Source: Alphaproteobacteria bacterium
GTDB lineage: Bacteria; Pseudomonadota; Alphaproteobacteria; Rhizobiales; Devosiaceae
Reading direction: 5' to 3'
NCBI GenBank assembly: GCA_018820005.1
Contig: JAHJOS010000259.1
Coordinates: forward strand, 1-6,653
Length of the DNA stretch: 6,653 bases
The position numbers and the translations under genes are program-made. The notes under the pieces are model-generated. The model saw only the letters and a program-made list of their open reading frames with translations, searched no databases and was not told where the DNA came from. This document shows, piece by piece, positions 1 through 5,587 of the stretch; the first letter of the stretch is position 1, and every line of letters begins with the position of its first letter.

Positions 1-729
1 CTCGACGATCGCCTTGGCGCGCTTGTGCGCGAATTCCCCAGGGCCATGATCATCGGGCCAGATGCCGACCGCCTGCCGCCAATTGGTCAGGCCGCTGCAG
101 CCAGCTTCGCCTTCGAGCGCTATGCCGCGTTTGCCGGCGACGACGATATTCCCGCCGACGCTGGCGACAATTACAACCTCATCGTCTCGATCCTGCACCT
201 GCAAGCCGTCAATGATGTCCCCGGCTACCTCGCCCGCCTCAAGGCGCGACTGGCGCCGGATGGTCTTTTGATGGTTGCGTGCCTTGGTGGCGAAAGCCTC
301 ACCGAACTGCGCGAGGCATTTCTGGCGGCAGATGCGCTGGTCCTGGGCGGGGCTTCGGCCCGCGTTGCCCCCATGATCCAGGTCCGTGATGGCGGCGCCT
401 TGCTGCAGCGCGCCGGTCTCGCCCTGCCCGTCGCCGATGTCGAGACCCATGTGGTGCGCTATCCTCATCCGCTGGCGCTGATGGCAGAACTGAAAGCGTT
501 TGGCGCGGCCAATCCTCTGGTTGACCGCCCCCGCCGCCCCACGACCCGCACCCTGCTCAGCGCTGCGGCCACGGCCTATGCCGAACGCGACGCCGACCCC
601 GACGGTCGCATCCGCGCGACCCTTGAAATTGTCTGGCTGTCCGGCTGGTCTCCCCACGAAAGCCAGCAGCAGCCCCTTAAGCCCGGCAGCGCCAAGACAA
701 GGCTCGGCGACGCGCTTGGGGGCCCATAG
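1..729 (+). CDS. NDUFAF5/BioC-like SAM-dependent methyltransferase-fold protein (5' end missing)
   Basis: The frame is open at the left edge of the window, so 242 C-terminal residues are seen and the start lies outside. The fragment begins just before the Rossmann motif I region, here RAMIIGPDAD (fragment residues 14-23), which lacks the usual DxGxG pattern. A LIVSILHLQAVND stretch and LAPDGLLMVACLGGESLTEL follow, as in BioC-type methyltransferases. The MIQVRD motif (about 125-130) and the ending GWSPHESQQQPLKPGSAKTR (about 215-234) are typical of the NDUFAF5 family. Mitochondrial NDUFAF5 is a complex I assembly factor that hydroxylates an arginine of the NDUFS7 subunit, and the bacterial relatives are mostly annotated only as methyltransferases. 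A role in complex I assembly is therefore inference, and a biotin-pathway BioC role is less likely. The next gene begins one base after the stop, so the two are probably co-translated. Confidence 0.85.
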   Translation, partial: LDDRLGALVREFPRAMIIGPDADRLPPIGQAAAASFAFERYAAFAGDDDIPADAGDNYNLIVSILHLQAVNDVPGYLARLKARLAPDGLLMVACLGGESLTELREAFLAADALVLGGASARVAPMIQVRDGGALLQRAGLALPVADVETHVVRYPHPLALMAELKAFGAANPLVDRPRRPTTRTLLSAAATAYAERDADPDGRIRATLEIVWLSGWSPHESQQQPLKPGSAKTRLGDALGGP

Positions 730-730
730 A

Positions 731-1267
731 ATGGATGCACTTGCCGGCCACATCCTGATTGTCTCCGGCTCGCCGGGTTCAGGCAAAACCACTATCGCGG
801 CCCAGCTTGCACGCCTGGCCGGCTGCAAGAAGGTGCATCTGCACTCCGACGACTTCTGGGGCTATATCGGCACCGGCCATGTCGACCCCTGGTTGCCAGA
901 AGCCGATGCGCAGAACCACATGGTCATGCAAATAGCGGCCGAAGTCGCCGCGCTCTATGCCCGCAGGGGCTATCTGGTCGCGCTCGATGGCGTCATCCGT
1001 CCATGGGCGCTGGACTATTATGAAAATCTGGGCGTGCCGAGCCATTTCATGGTGCTGCGTACCAGCGTTGATGAAGCAGTGCGTCGCTGCCAGGCACGGG
1101 GTGGCGATAGCCTCACCGACCCAGAAATTGTCGCTGAGCTGCACAGCCAGTTTGCCGATCTCGGCGCGTATGAGCACCATGTGCTGCCGGTCGACGGGCT
1201 CGATCAGGCCGCGACACTTGAGGCTGTGATCGCCGGCTTCTCATCGGGCGCCCACCGCCGGCGCTAG
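731..1267 (+). CDS. P-loop kinase-like / AAA family ATPase
   Basis: This is a 178-residue protein with a clear Walker A motif, GSPGSGKTT (residues 13-21), directly after a hydrophobic first strand (ILIVS). The motif HSDDFW (38-43) resembles the substrate-binding acid pair of small-molecule kinases such as the gluconate kinase and chloramphenicol phosphotransferase-like groups. LVALDGVIRPW (82-92) fits a Walker B strand with D86. It is thus probably a soluble P-loop phosphotransferase, but the substrate cannot be read from the sequence. The frame stays open upstream of 731, yet the ATG at 731 is chosen because the upstream part overlaps the preceding gene and the kinase fold starts here. A G-rich run at 718-722 is a weak ribosome binding site with an 8-base spacer. 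The one-base gap to the upstream gene suggests translational coupling. A nucleoside kinase is an alternative. Confidence 0.8.
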   Translation: MDALAGHILIVSGSPGSGKTTIAAQLARLAGCKKVHLHSDDFWGYIGTGHVDPWLPEADAQNHMVMQIAAEVAALYARRGYLVALDGVIRPWALDYYENLGVPSHFMVLRTSVDEAVRRCQARGGDSLTDPEIVAELHSQFADLGAYEHHVLPVDGLDQAATLEAVIAGFSSGAHRRR

Positions 1268-1311
1268 CTGATTTTTCTGGCGGTTTGTCCGGCCATTTGG
1301 CACCTTCTCCT

Positions 1312-1327
1312 CCGCTGCCGACAGCGG
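1312..1327 (+). other. Small hairpin just upstream of the cupin ribosome binding site
   Basis: CCGCTG (1312-1317) and CAGCGG (1322-1327) form a perfect 6-bp stem with a 4-base CCGA loop. It ends 6 bases before the AGGAG of the cupin gene and has no T-run after it, so it is not a terminator. It could stabilise the mRNA end or affect ribosome access. In GC-rich DNA a chance origin is also possible. Confidence 0.35.
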
Positions 1328-1333
1328 CGAACC

Positions 1334-1338
1334 AGGAG
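1334..1338 (+). promoter_or_regulatory. Ribosome binding site deciding the cupin start
   Basis: AGGAG lies 2 bases before the ATG at 1341 and 8 bases before the in-frame ATG at 1347. Only the second spacing is normal, so 1347 (protein beginning MAQCKVIRGG) is the more likely start. The 1341 start would add just two residues (MG). Confidence 0.75.
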
Positions 1339-1346
1339 AGATGGGC

Positions 1347-1739
1347 ATGGCGCAATGCAAGGTCATTCGGGGCGGTGAGGCCTTCCGCGGTAAACAGGGC
1401 ATGGATTATTTCGCCGGCGTCTCGGCTGAGAGCACCGGCGCCGCAGGGATCTGCATGCACATGCTGGTGCTGCCGCCGGGCGGCAAGGCCAAGCCGCATT
1501 ATCACGAGAGCCATGAGACCGCGATCTTCCAGATCGAAGGCTCCACCTCGTTCTACCATGGCGAGAACCTCGAGTTCCTCGATCACGTCGCCGAGGGCGA
1601 CTATGTCTATATACCCGCTGGCGTGCCGCACCAGCCGTTCAACCCGACCGACCGCACTGCCCGCGCTCTGATCGCGCGTACCGATCCCAACGAACAGGAA
1701 AGCGTGGTCCTGCTGCCCGAGACCATGAGCCGCGTCTAG
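1347..1739 (+). CDS. Single-domain cupin protein
   Basis: This is a 130-residue protein made almost entirely of one cupin barrel. Cupin motif 1 is present as PGGKAKPHYHESHETAIFQ, giving metal ligands H51, H53 and E57. Motif 2 is complete as GDYVYIPAGVPHQPFN, giving the fourth ligand H95 and the closing asparagine. All four ligands are intact, so it should bind a divalent metal. There is no signal peptide, and no second domain such as a helix-turn-helix. Members of this small family may be sugar isomerases, dioxygenases or sensors, and nothing here settles which. The gene has its own strong ribosome binding site and starts 79 bases after the kinase stop, so it may be read through from the upstream genes or have its own promoter. 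I could not find a convincing promoter in the gap. Confidence 0.87.
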   Translation: MAQCKVIRGGEAFRGKQGMDYFAGVSAESTGAAGICMHMLVLPPGGKAKPHYHESHETAIFQIEGSTSFYHGENLEFLDHVAEGDYVYIPAGVPHQPFNPTDRTARALIARTDPNEQESVVLLPETMSRV

Positions 1740-1755
1740 CGACCACGTCCGCAGC

Positions 1756-1788
1756 AAAAAAGGGGCCGGTGTTGCCACCGACCCCTTT
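1756..1788 (-). terminator. Rho-independent terminator of carD, possibly bidirectional
   Basis: A 13-bp stem pairs 1759-1771 with 1776-1788 around a 4-base loop. In the minus-strand RNA every position pairs: position 1766/1781 becomes a G-U wobble, the loop reads GCAA (a stable GNRA tetraloop), and a run of six U follows. In the plus-strand RNA the same position is a C-A mismatch and the tail has only three U. It is therefore best read as the end of carD, 25 bases after its stop codon. It probably also stops transcripts of the convergent cupin gene, less efficiently. Confidence 0.88.
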
Positions 1789-1812
1789 GCATATCTTGAT
1801 TGGAAATACCGC

Positions 1813-2382
1813 TTAGGCGGCAGCTTCCTCGTCGCTTTCAGCAGCATCGGCCTTGGTGCGCTTGGGCGACTTGGCCAGGTTCTTTTCGATCAGCTGCACG
1901 GCTTCGGTCAGCGTGAGCTTGTTGACCACACCGATCTCGCGGCTCATGCGATCCATGGCCTGCTCGAACAGCTGGCGTTCCGAATAGGACTGCTCGGGCT
2001 GGTCGTCAGAGCGATAGAGATCGCGCACGACTTCGGAGATCGCAATCAGGTCGCCTGAATTGATCTTGGCTTCATATTCCTGGGCGCGGCGCGACCACAT
2101 GGTGCGCTTGACGCGCGCGCGACCGGTGACGGTCGTCAGCGCCTGGGTGACCATGTCTTCTTCAGCCAGCTTGCGCATGCCGACAGACTTGATCTTGGCC
2201 ACGGGAACACGAAGGGTCAGCTTGTCCTGCTCGAAGCTGATGACGAACAACTCAAGGGTCAGGCCGGCGACTTCTTGTTCCTCGATCGAGACAATCACGC
2301 CGACACCATGTGCCGGATACACGACATACTCGCCCGTCTTGAATCCAAGCCGCTGCTGTGACTTCTTGGCTACCATATTCAT
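1813..2382 (-). CDS. carD: CarD family transcriptional regulator (CdnL type)
   Basis: This is a 189-residue cytoplasmic protein. CarD proteins bind the RNA polymerase beta subunit and stabilise the open promoter complex, so they act on many promoters rather than at one operator. The N-terminal RNA polymerase-interacting domain covers about residues 12-72 and carries the family signature FKTGEYVVYPAHGVGVI, followed by VAGLTLELFVISF and the VPVAKIKSVGMRKL segment. The helical C-terminal DNA-binding domain covers about 78-170. Its MWSRRAQEYEAKI segment contains W96, matching the conserved tryptophan that wedges into the upstream edge of the transcription bubble in mycobacterial CarD. A low-complexity charged and alanine-rich tail (172-189) ends the protein. 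The start at 2382 has a good AAGGAG, and an in-frame ATG at 2376 is an alternative. The gene is followed by a strong terminator and appears monocistronic or weakly joined to the upstream operon. Confidence 0.95.
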   Translation of the reverse strand: MNMVAKKSQQRLGFKTGEYVVYPAHGVGVIVSIEEQEVAGLTLELFVISFEQDKLTLRVPVAKIKSVGMRKLAEEDMVTQALTTVTGRARVKRTMWSRRAQEYEAKINSGDLIAISEVVRDLYRSDDQPEQSYSERQLFEQAMDRMSREIGVVNKLTLTEAVQLIEKNLAKSPKRTKADAAESDEEAAA

Positions 2383-2386
2383 GGAA

Positions 2387-2392
2387 CTCCTT
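2387..2392 (-). promoter_or_regulatory. Ribosome binding site of carD
   Basis: AAGGAG on the minus strand, 4 bases before the ATG at 2382 and 10 bases before the in-frame ATG at 2376. Both spacings are slightly off the ideal, so the start is ambiguous by two residues. Confidence 0.75.
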
Positions 2393-2412
2393 GTTGACGC
2401 CCCAAATGGACA

Positions 2413-2426
2413 GTTCCTGGCGGAAC
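2413..2426. repeat. Inverted repeat GTTCC-N4-GGAAC in the carD leader (copy nearest carD)
   Basis: A 5-bp dyad with a 4-base spacer, 31 bases upstream of the carD ATG. A related dyad lies at 2455-2469. It may be a protein binding site, or a small RNA hairpin if the leader is transcribed. Confidence 0.5.
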
Positions 2427-2454
2427 GGACCGTCCATCTCTACTAGTCTTTCGG

Positions 2455-2469
2455 CGTTCCGACGGAACG
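2455..2469. repeat. Inverted repeat CGTTCCG-A-CGGAACG in the carD leader (distal copy)
   Basis: A perfect 7-bp dyad with a one-base spacer. It shares the GTTCC/GGAAC arms with the dyad at 2413-2426, and their centres are 42.5 bp apart, close to four turns of B-DNA. The pairing of two like dyads on one helical face suggests an operator. No binding protein can be named from the sequence. Confidence 0.55.
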
Positions 2470-2541
2470 TCGCGCGCAGCAATAACCCCACGGGCTTCCG
2501 GGTCCGCTTTCCCCGGAGCACATGCATCCATTGATGTTGTC

Positions 2542-2565
2542 AAAAAAATCGTGCCTGATGGCACG
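2542..2565 (-). terminator. Terminator-like hairpin between the phytase-like gene and carD
   Basis: CGTGCC and GGCACG (2550-2555 with 2560-2565) form a 6-bp stem with a 4-base loop. On the minus strand, one A and then seven T residues (2548-2542) follow. It would end the cobST-phytase transcript about 130 bases after the stop at 2697. Because a promoter-like pair lies upstream at 2600-2628, it could instead act inside the carD leader. The stem is short, so efficiency is uncertain. Confidence 0.6.
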
Positions 2566-2588
2566 GGCTGGGTGACGGGCTTAACTGC

Positions 2589-2604
2589 ATACCAGAAACG
2601 GTAT
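2589..2604. repeat. Inverted repeat ATACC-N6-GGTAT over a promoter -10 box
   Basis: A 5-bp dyad with a 6-base spacer. One arm lies inside the predicted minus-strand -10 hexamer and the other falls at the expected transcription start, the usual position of a repressor site. The arms are short, so chance is possible. Confidence 0.4.
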
Positions 2605-2628
2605 AGCACAAATATTCAGCAAAATCAA
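2600..2628 (-). promoter_or_regulatory. Predicted sigma70-type promoter reading towards carD
   Basis: On the minus strand, TTGATT (2628-2623) and TATACC (2605-2600) are separated by exactly 17 bases, in a locally AT-rich patch of otherwise GC-rich DNA. Transcription would start near 2593, giving a carD leader of about 210 bases that contains the terminator-like hairpin and both dyads. A second possible -35, TTGACA (2543-2538), lies after the hairpin but has no good -10 at the right spacing. Confidence 0.55.
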
Positions 2629-2696
2629 AGTTTACGAATCAGCACCGCGTGTGCGTCGATTCAATGTGACGTTCCTGTGGCTGGTATCGGTGCCGA

Positions 2697-3689
2697 TCAC
2701 TGCGGCAGCGCAAATTCCAGCAGCAGGCTGCGCTGCCAATCGTTGAAATTATTGTCTGATCCGATCAGGATACGGGTCTCTCCATCGGGTGCCGTGTGCA
2801 CTGCAAGCGACTCCATATTGTCGATCGCCCCGCCCCCTGCGGACAGAATGAGGGCGCCATCCAGGGTATTGCCGGGCTGCACCTGATCGGCGGGTACGCG
2901 CCGAATGGCCATGGAAAATCCCAGCACGGAAAGGCCCCGCTCCAGCACCAGCAGATCCCCGTTGGGCAGAAAGGCACAATCGGTGGGATAGGTCCCCGCA
3001 CTGGCGCGGTAGCTCAATGGTCCCTTGTCAGCCTGGCCCAGCATCCAGCCGCGATGATTGCCCGCTTGGTCTGGTGCATCCTCGGTGATCAGCACGGTCG
3101 ATCCGGCCACCGGCGAGGTCGGCGGCGCCACGCACAGCGTTTCCAGCGACTTGTTGGTCCGCAGATCGGAGAGCCATTGCGGCAGGGCGATTTCGCGTGC
3201 TGCGCCCACGGGTCGGGCGTCAGCAAGGCTGAAATCGGCGACGCGCGTCAGATGCTCGAACGAAACCCTTACCCCGCTCGCCACGCCATCGCGATAGAGC
3301 GTATCGATGCTTTCGGCGTCCCTGGCGTATTGGCGCGGCAGCGGCGCCCCCTTGGAATTGAGGATCGGGTCAAGCGACACCCCGATCAGGCCGAATAGCC
3401 GCCCACCATCGTCATAGCTCAGACGGCCGGAAACGAAATTGCCCCGGTCTGTCACAAAGGTCACCTGCTGGGCAGGGCCGGTTATGGCCAGACCCGAGAG
3501 CCCCCCGAAGCGATCGTCGGGCGCCAACATGGCAATGCCGCCCCGGAACACCAGTCCGCCCACCGGCGCATCGAGTGCAGCGCCCATGAAGCTGGTGACC
3601 TGTGTCGCCCCGACAGTAACCTCTTCACCCCATGCCACGCCGGACGCAGAAAAAAGCGCCAGCGCAGCCAGGGCAGTGGCGCGAACCAT
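2697..3689 (-). CDS. Secreted esterase-like activity of phytase family protein
   Basis: This is a 330-residue protein beginning with a probable Sec signal peptide: a short start with one arginine, a hydrophobic core (about residues 4-18), and a likely cleavage site near AWG-EE (21/22). It is therefore probably periplasmic. The mature part fits the phytase-like beta-propeller family (PF13449 type): RFGGLSGLAITG (60-71), FVTDRGNF (78-85), DAESIDTL (124-131), FEHLTRVADF (144-153), NKSLETLCVAP (179-189), GTYPTDCAFLPNGDLLVLER (232-251) and DNMESLAV (290-297) followed by SDNNFNDWQRSLLLEF (311-326). Despite the family name, phytase activity is unproven for most members. The ATG shares one base with the cobT stop (TGATG), and no good ribosome binding site precedes it, so translation is likely coupled to cobT. 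A close link of such genes to cobT is, to my knowledge, common in rhizobia and relatives. Its connection with B12 synthesis is unknown. Confidence 0.87.
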   Translation of the reverse strand: MVRATALAALALFSASGVAWGEEVTVGATQVTSFMGAALDAPVGGLVFRGGIAMLAPDDRFGGLSGLAITGPAQQVTFVTDRGNFVSGRLSYDDGGRLFGLIGVSLDPILNSKGAPLPRQYARDAESIDTLYRDGVASGVRVSFEHLTRVADFSLADARPVGAAREIALPQWLSDLRTNKSLETLCVAPPTSPVAGSTVLITEDAPDQAGNHRGWMLGQADKGPLSYRASAGTYPTDCAFLPNGDLLVLERGLSVLGFSMAIRRVPADQVQPGNTLDGALILSAGGGAIDNMESLAVHTAPDGETRILIGSDNNFNDWQRSLLLEFALPQ

Positions 3690-5575
3690 CAGCGTCCGCG
3701 CCGCCGCGTCTGTGCCGGCATTTCCTCGTCGAACAGCGCCGCCAGCTCGTCGGTGAGCGCCCCGGCCAGTTCCTCCGCATCCAGCAGGGTCACGGCGCGA
3801 CGGTAATAGCGCGTCACGTCATGGCCAATGCCCACCGCCACCAGTTGGATGGGCGAGCGCGTTTCGATGTCTTCGATCACCTGGCGCAGATGGGCTTCCA
3901 GGTAATTGCCGGCGTTGACCGACTGCGTACTGTCATCCACCGGCGCGCCATCGGAGATCACCATCAGGATGCGCCGCGCTTCCGGCCGGGCCATCAGGCG
4001 CTTGCGCGCCCATTCGAGCGCCTCACCGTCGATGTTCTCCTTGAGCAGACCTTCGCGCATCATCAGGCCAAGGTTGCGCCGCGCGTGGCGCCACGGCTCT
4101 TCGGCAGCCTTGTAGATGATGTGGCGCACGTCATTGACGCGACCCGGATTGGCCGGGCGGCCGGCTTCAAGCCAGGCTTCTCGACTCTTGCCGCCCTTCC
4201 AGGCGCGCGTCGTAAAGCCCAGGATTTCCACCTTGACGCCGCAGCGCTCGAGCGTACGGGCCAGGATGTCCCCACAGATCGCGGCAATGGTGATCGGCCG
4301 GCCGCGCATGGAGCCCGAATTGTCGATCAGCAGCGTCACTACGGTATCGCGGAAATCGGTGTCGTTCTCGACCTTGAAGCTGAGCGCCTGCATGGGATCG
4401 GTCACCACGCGGGTCAGGCGTGCCGTATCAAGCAGACCTTCTTCGAGGTCGAACTGCCAGCTTCGGTTCTGCTTGGCCATCAGGCGGCGTTGCAGCTTGT
4501 TGGCCAGCCGCGCTACCGCACCAGCCAGATTTTCCAGCTGCTTGTCGAGCAGCGCGCGCAACTGGTCCAGCTCATCTGGCGGGCACAGCTCGGACGCCTT
4601 GACGATCTCGTCGAACTTCTGGGTAAACACCTTGTAGTTGAACTGGTTCGAGAGCTGGGTGCCACCGTCCTTGGCCGGCGGCGGCATGGGCGCATCCTCG
4701 CCCGATTCAGCGGCAGCGTCTTCGTCGCTGTCAGCCATATCGGATTCGATACCGTCGACATCGCCGGTTTCTTCGCTGTCGCCGGCCTGCTCGTCCTGAT
4801 CGCTGTCCTGACTTTCGTTCTCGCCCTCACCCTGCTCAGGTGCCTTGTCCGAGTTTTCGCCCTGATCGGGTTCCTGATCGTCACCCTCTTCGTCATCGGA
4901 CGCATCGGGGTCGTTCATTTCGCTTTCGGGCACGAGATTGAGATCACGCAGCAGCGCTTTGGCCGCCTTGCTGAACTCAGCTTGATCTTCGTAACGGGTC
5001 AGCAAATCGTCGAGCGACTTGCCACCCTTGTCCTCAATCTCCTTGCGCCATAGATCGACCAGCGCGTGACCCGATGGCGGCACCGGCACGCCGGCGAGTT
5101 TTTCGCGCAGCAGCAAGCCCAGCGCCTCGGCGATGGGCGCATCGCCCTTGTCGTCGACCTCGGCATAATTGGCCCGGAACAGCCGGTCTTCCAGCATTTC
5201 GGCAATATTGCCCACCATGCCGGGCATCCGCACGCAGCCCAGTGCCTCGACGCGGGCCTGTTCGAGCGCATCGAACGCGGCCCGGGCGATCGGGTCCATC
5301 GGCGACCGCTTGCGGTGCGCGTCCGGATCGTGGCTGGCGAGGCGCATCGCCATGGCATCGCCCTGCCCCCGTGCAATGGCGATATCGCGCCGGGTCGGTA
5401 GCCGCGGCAGATTGGCCAGCCGTGCCTTGTCACTGGTCAGCAGCGGCCGGTCTGCGGTGAAACTGACTTCGAGGTCTGCCTTGCCGCCGATGGCGCGCAC
5501 AGTCGCGCCCATGGCGGATTTGAACACCTGGGTCTGGTCGGGCTTATTGGCTTTATTGCGCGGTGGTTGTGCCAT
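3689..5575 (-). CDS. cobT: Cobaltochelatase subunit CobT
   Basis: At 628 residues this is full length for the family. With CobN and CobS, CobT forms the ATP-dependent aerobic cobaltochelatase that inserts Co2+ into hydrogenobyrinic acid a,c-diamide in the cytoplasm. The N-terminal CobT domain spans about residues 10-215 and includes MDPIARAAFDALEQARVEAL (93-112). A long acidic linker (about 216-296, rich in D, E, S, G and Q) follows, then a conserved helical segment (about 305-390). The C-terminal von Willebrand A domain has the MIDAS motif DNSGS (418-422), with VISDGAPVDD (539-548) and a GHDVTRYYRRAVTL segment (584-597), ending in an arginine-rich tail. Catalytic and metal-site residues look intact. 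The start at 5575 gives the usual N-terminus (FKSAMGATVRAI shortly after), although only a weak GGA ribosome binding site lies in the 12-base gap after the methyltransferase gene. Confidence 0.97.
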   Translation of the reverse strand: MAQPPRNKANKPDQTQVFKSAMGATVRAIGGKADLEVSFTADRPLLTSDKARLANLPRLPTRRDIAIARGQGDAMAMRLASHDPDAHRKRSPMDPIARAAFDALEQARVEALGCVRMPGMVGNIAEMLEDRLFRANYAEVDDKGDAPIAEALGLLLREKLAGVPVPPSGHALVDLWRKEIEDKGGKSLDDLLTRYEDQAEFSKAAKALLRDLNLVPESEMNDPDASDDEEGDDQEPDQGENSDKAPEQGEGENESQDSDQDEQAGDSEETGDVDGIESDMADSDEDAAAESGEDAPMPPPAKDGGTQLSNQFNYKVFTQKFDEIVKASELCPPDELDQLRALLDKQLENLAGAVARLANKLQRRLMAKQNRSWQFDLEEGLLDTARLTRVVTDPMQALSFKVENDTDFRDTVVTLLIDNSGSMRGRPITIAAICGDILARTLERCGVKVEILGFTTRAWKGGKSREAWLEAGRPANPGRVNDVRHIIYKAAEEPWRHARRNLGLMMREGLLKENIDGEALEWARKRLMARPEARRILMVISDGAPVDDSTQSVNAGNYLEAHLRQVIEDIETRSPIQLVAVGIGHDVTRYYRRAVTLLDAEELAGALTDELAALFDEEMPAQTRRRGR

Positions 5576-5587
5576 GGAATTGTCCGA

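Larger units (their letters stand above)
2383..2696 (-). other. 314-base intergenic region upstream of carD
   Basis: No credible gene lies here: the short open frames on both strands are arginine- and proline-rich, with no recognisable protein pattern. The half nearest the phytase-like gene contains an AT-rich patch (about 2581-2640) holding a promoter-like pair. A terminator-like hairpin follows at 2542-2565, and the half nearest carD has two GTTCC/GGAAC dyads. A further weaker stem, TCCGGG (2497-2502) with CCCGGA (2512-2517), lies between them. The region is best read as the carD promoter and leader combined with the 3' end of the cobST transcript. Confidence 0.7.

Noticed and set aside
1231..1276. 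A stem CGCCGGC/GCCGGCG (1231-1237 with 1257-1263) followed by TTTTT (1272-1276) as a terminator after the kinase gene.
   Set aside because: The loop is 19 bases, the stem lies inside the coding end, and the T-run is 8 bases away from the stem; too weak to call.
1113..1847. A 244-codon minus-strand open frame crossing the kinase and cupin genes.
   Set aside because: It lies opposite two genes with intact motifs and runs through the carD terminator; no recognisable domain.
2413..2469. The GGAAC sequences as -35 boxes of a general stress (EcfG-type, GGAAC-N16/17-CGTT) promoter.
   Set aside because: On neither strand does a CGTT follow at 16-17 bases from any of the GGAAC copies.
2489..2569. 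Direct repeat CACGGGCT at 2489-2496 and 2562-2569.
   Set aside because: Only 8 bases, in GC-rich sequence, and the flanks do not extend the match; likely chance.
2379..2609. Small open frames on the minus strand between the phytase-like gene and carD.
   Set aside because: They are rich in R, P and G, with no family resemblance, and they overlap the promoter and hairpin features.
3632..5053. A 473-codon open frame on the plus strand opposite cobT, with strongly hydrophobic, membrane-like stretches near 4710-4920.
   Set aside because: It is antisense to cobT, whose identity is certain. The hydrophobic part is the reverse complement of the acidic linker (GAA/GAC codons read as TTC/GTC), so it only imitates membrane helices.
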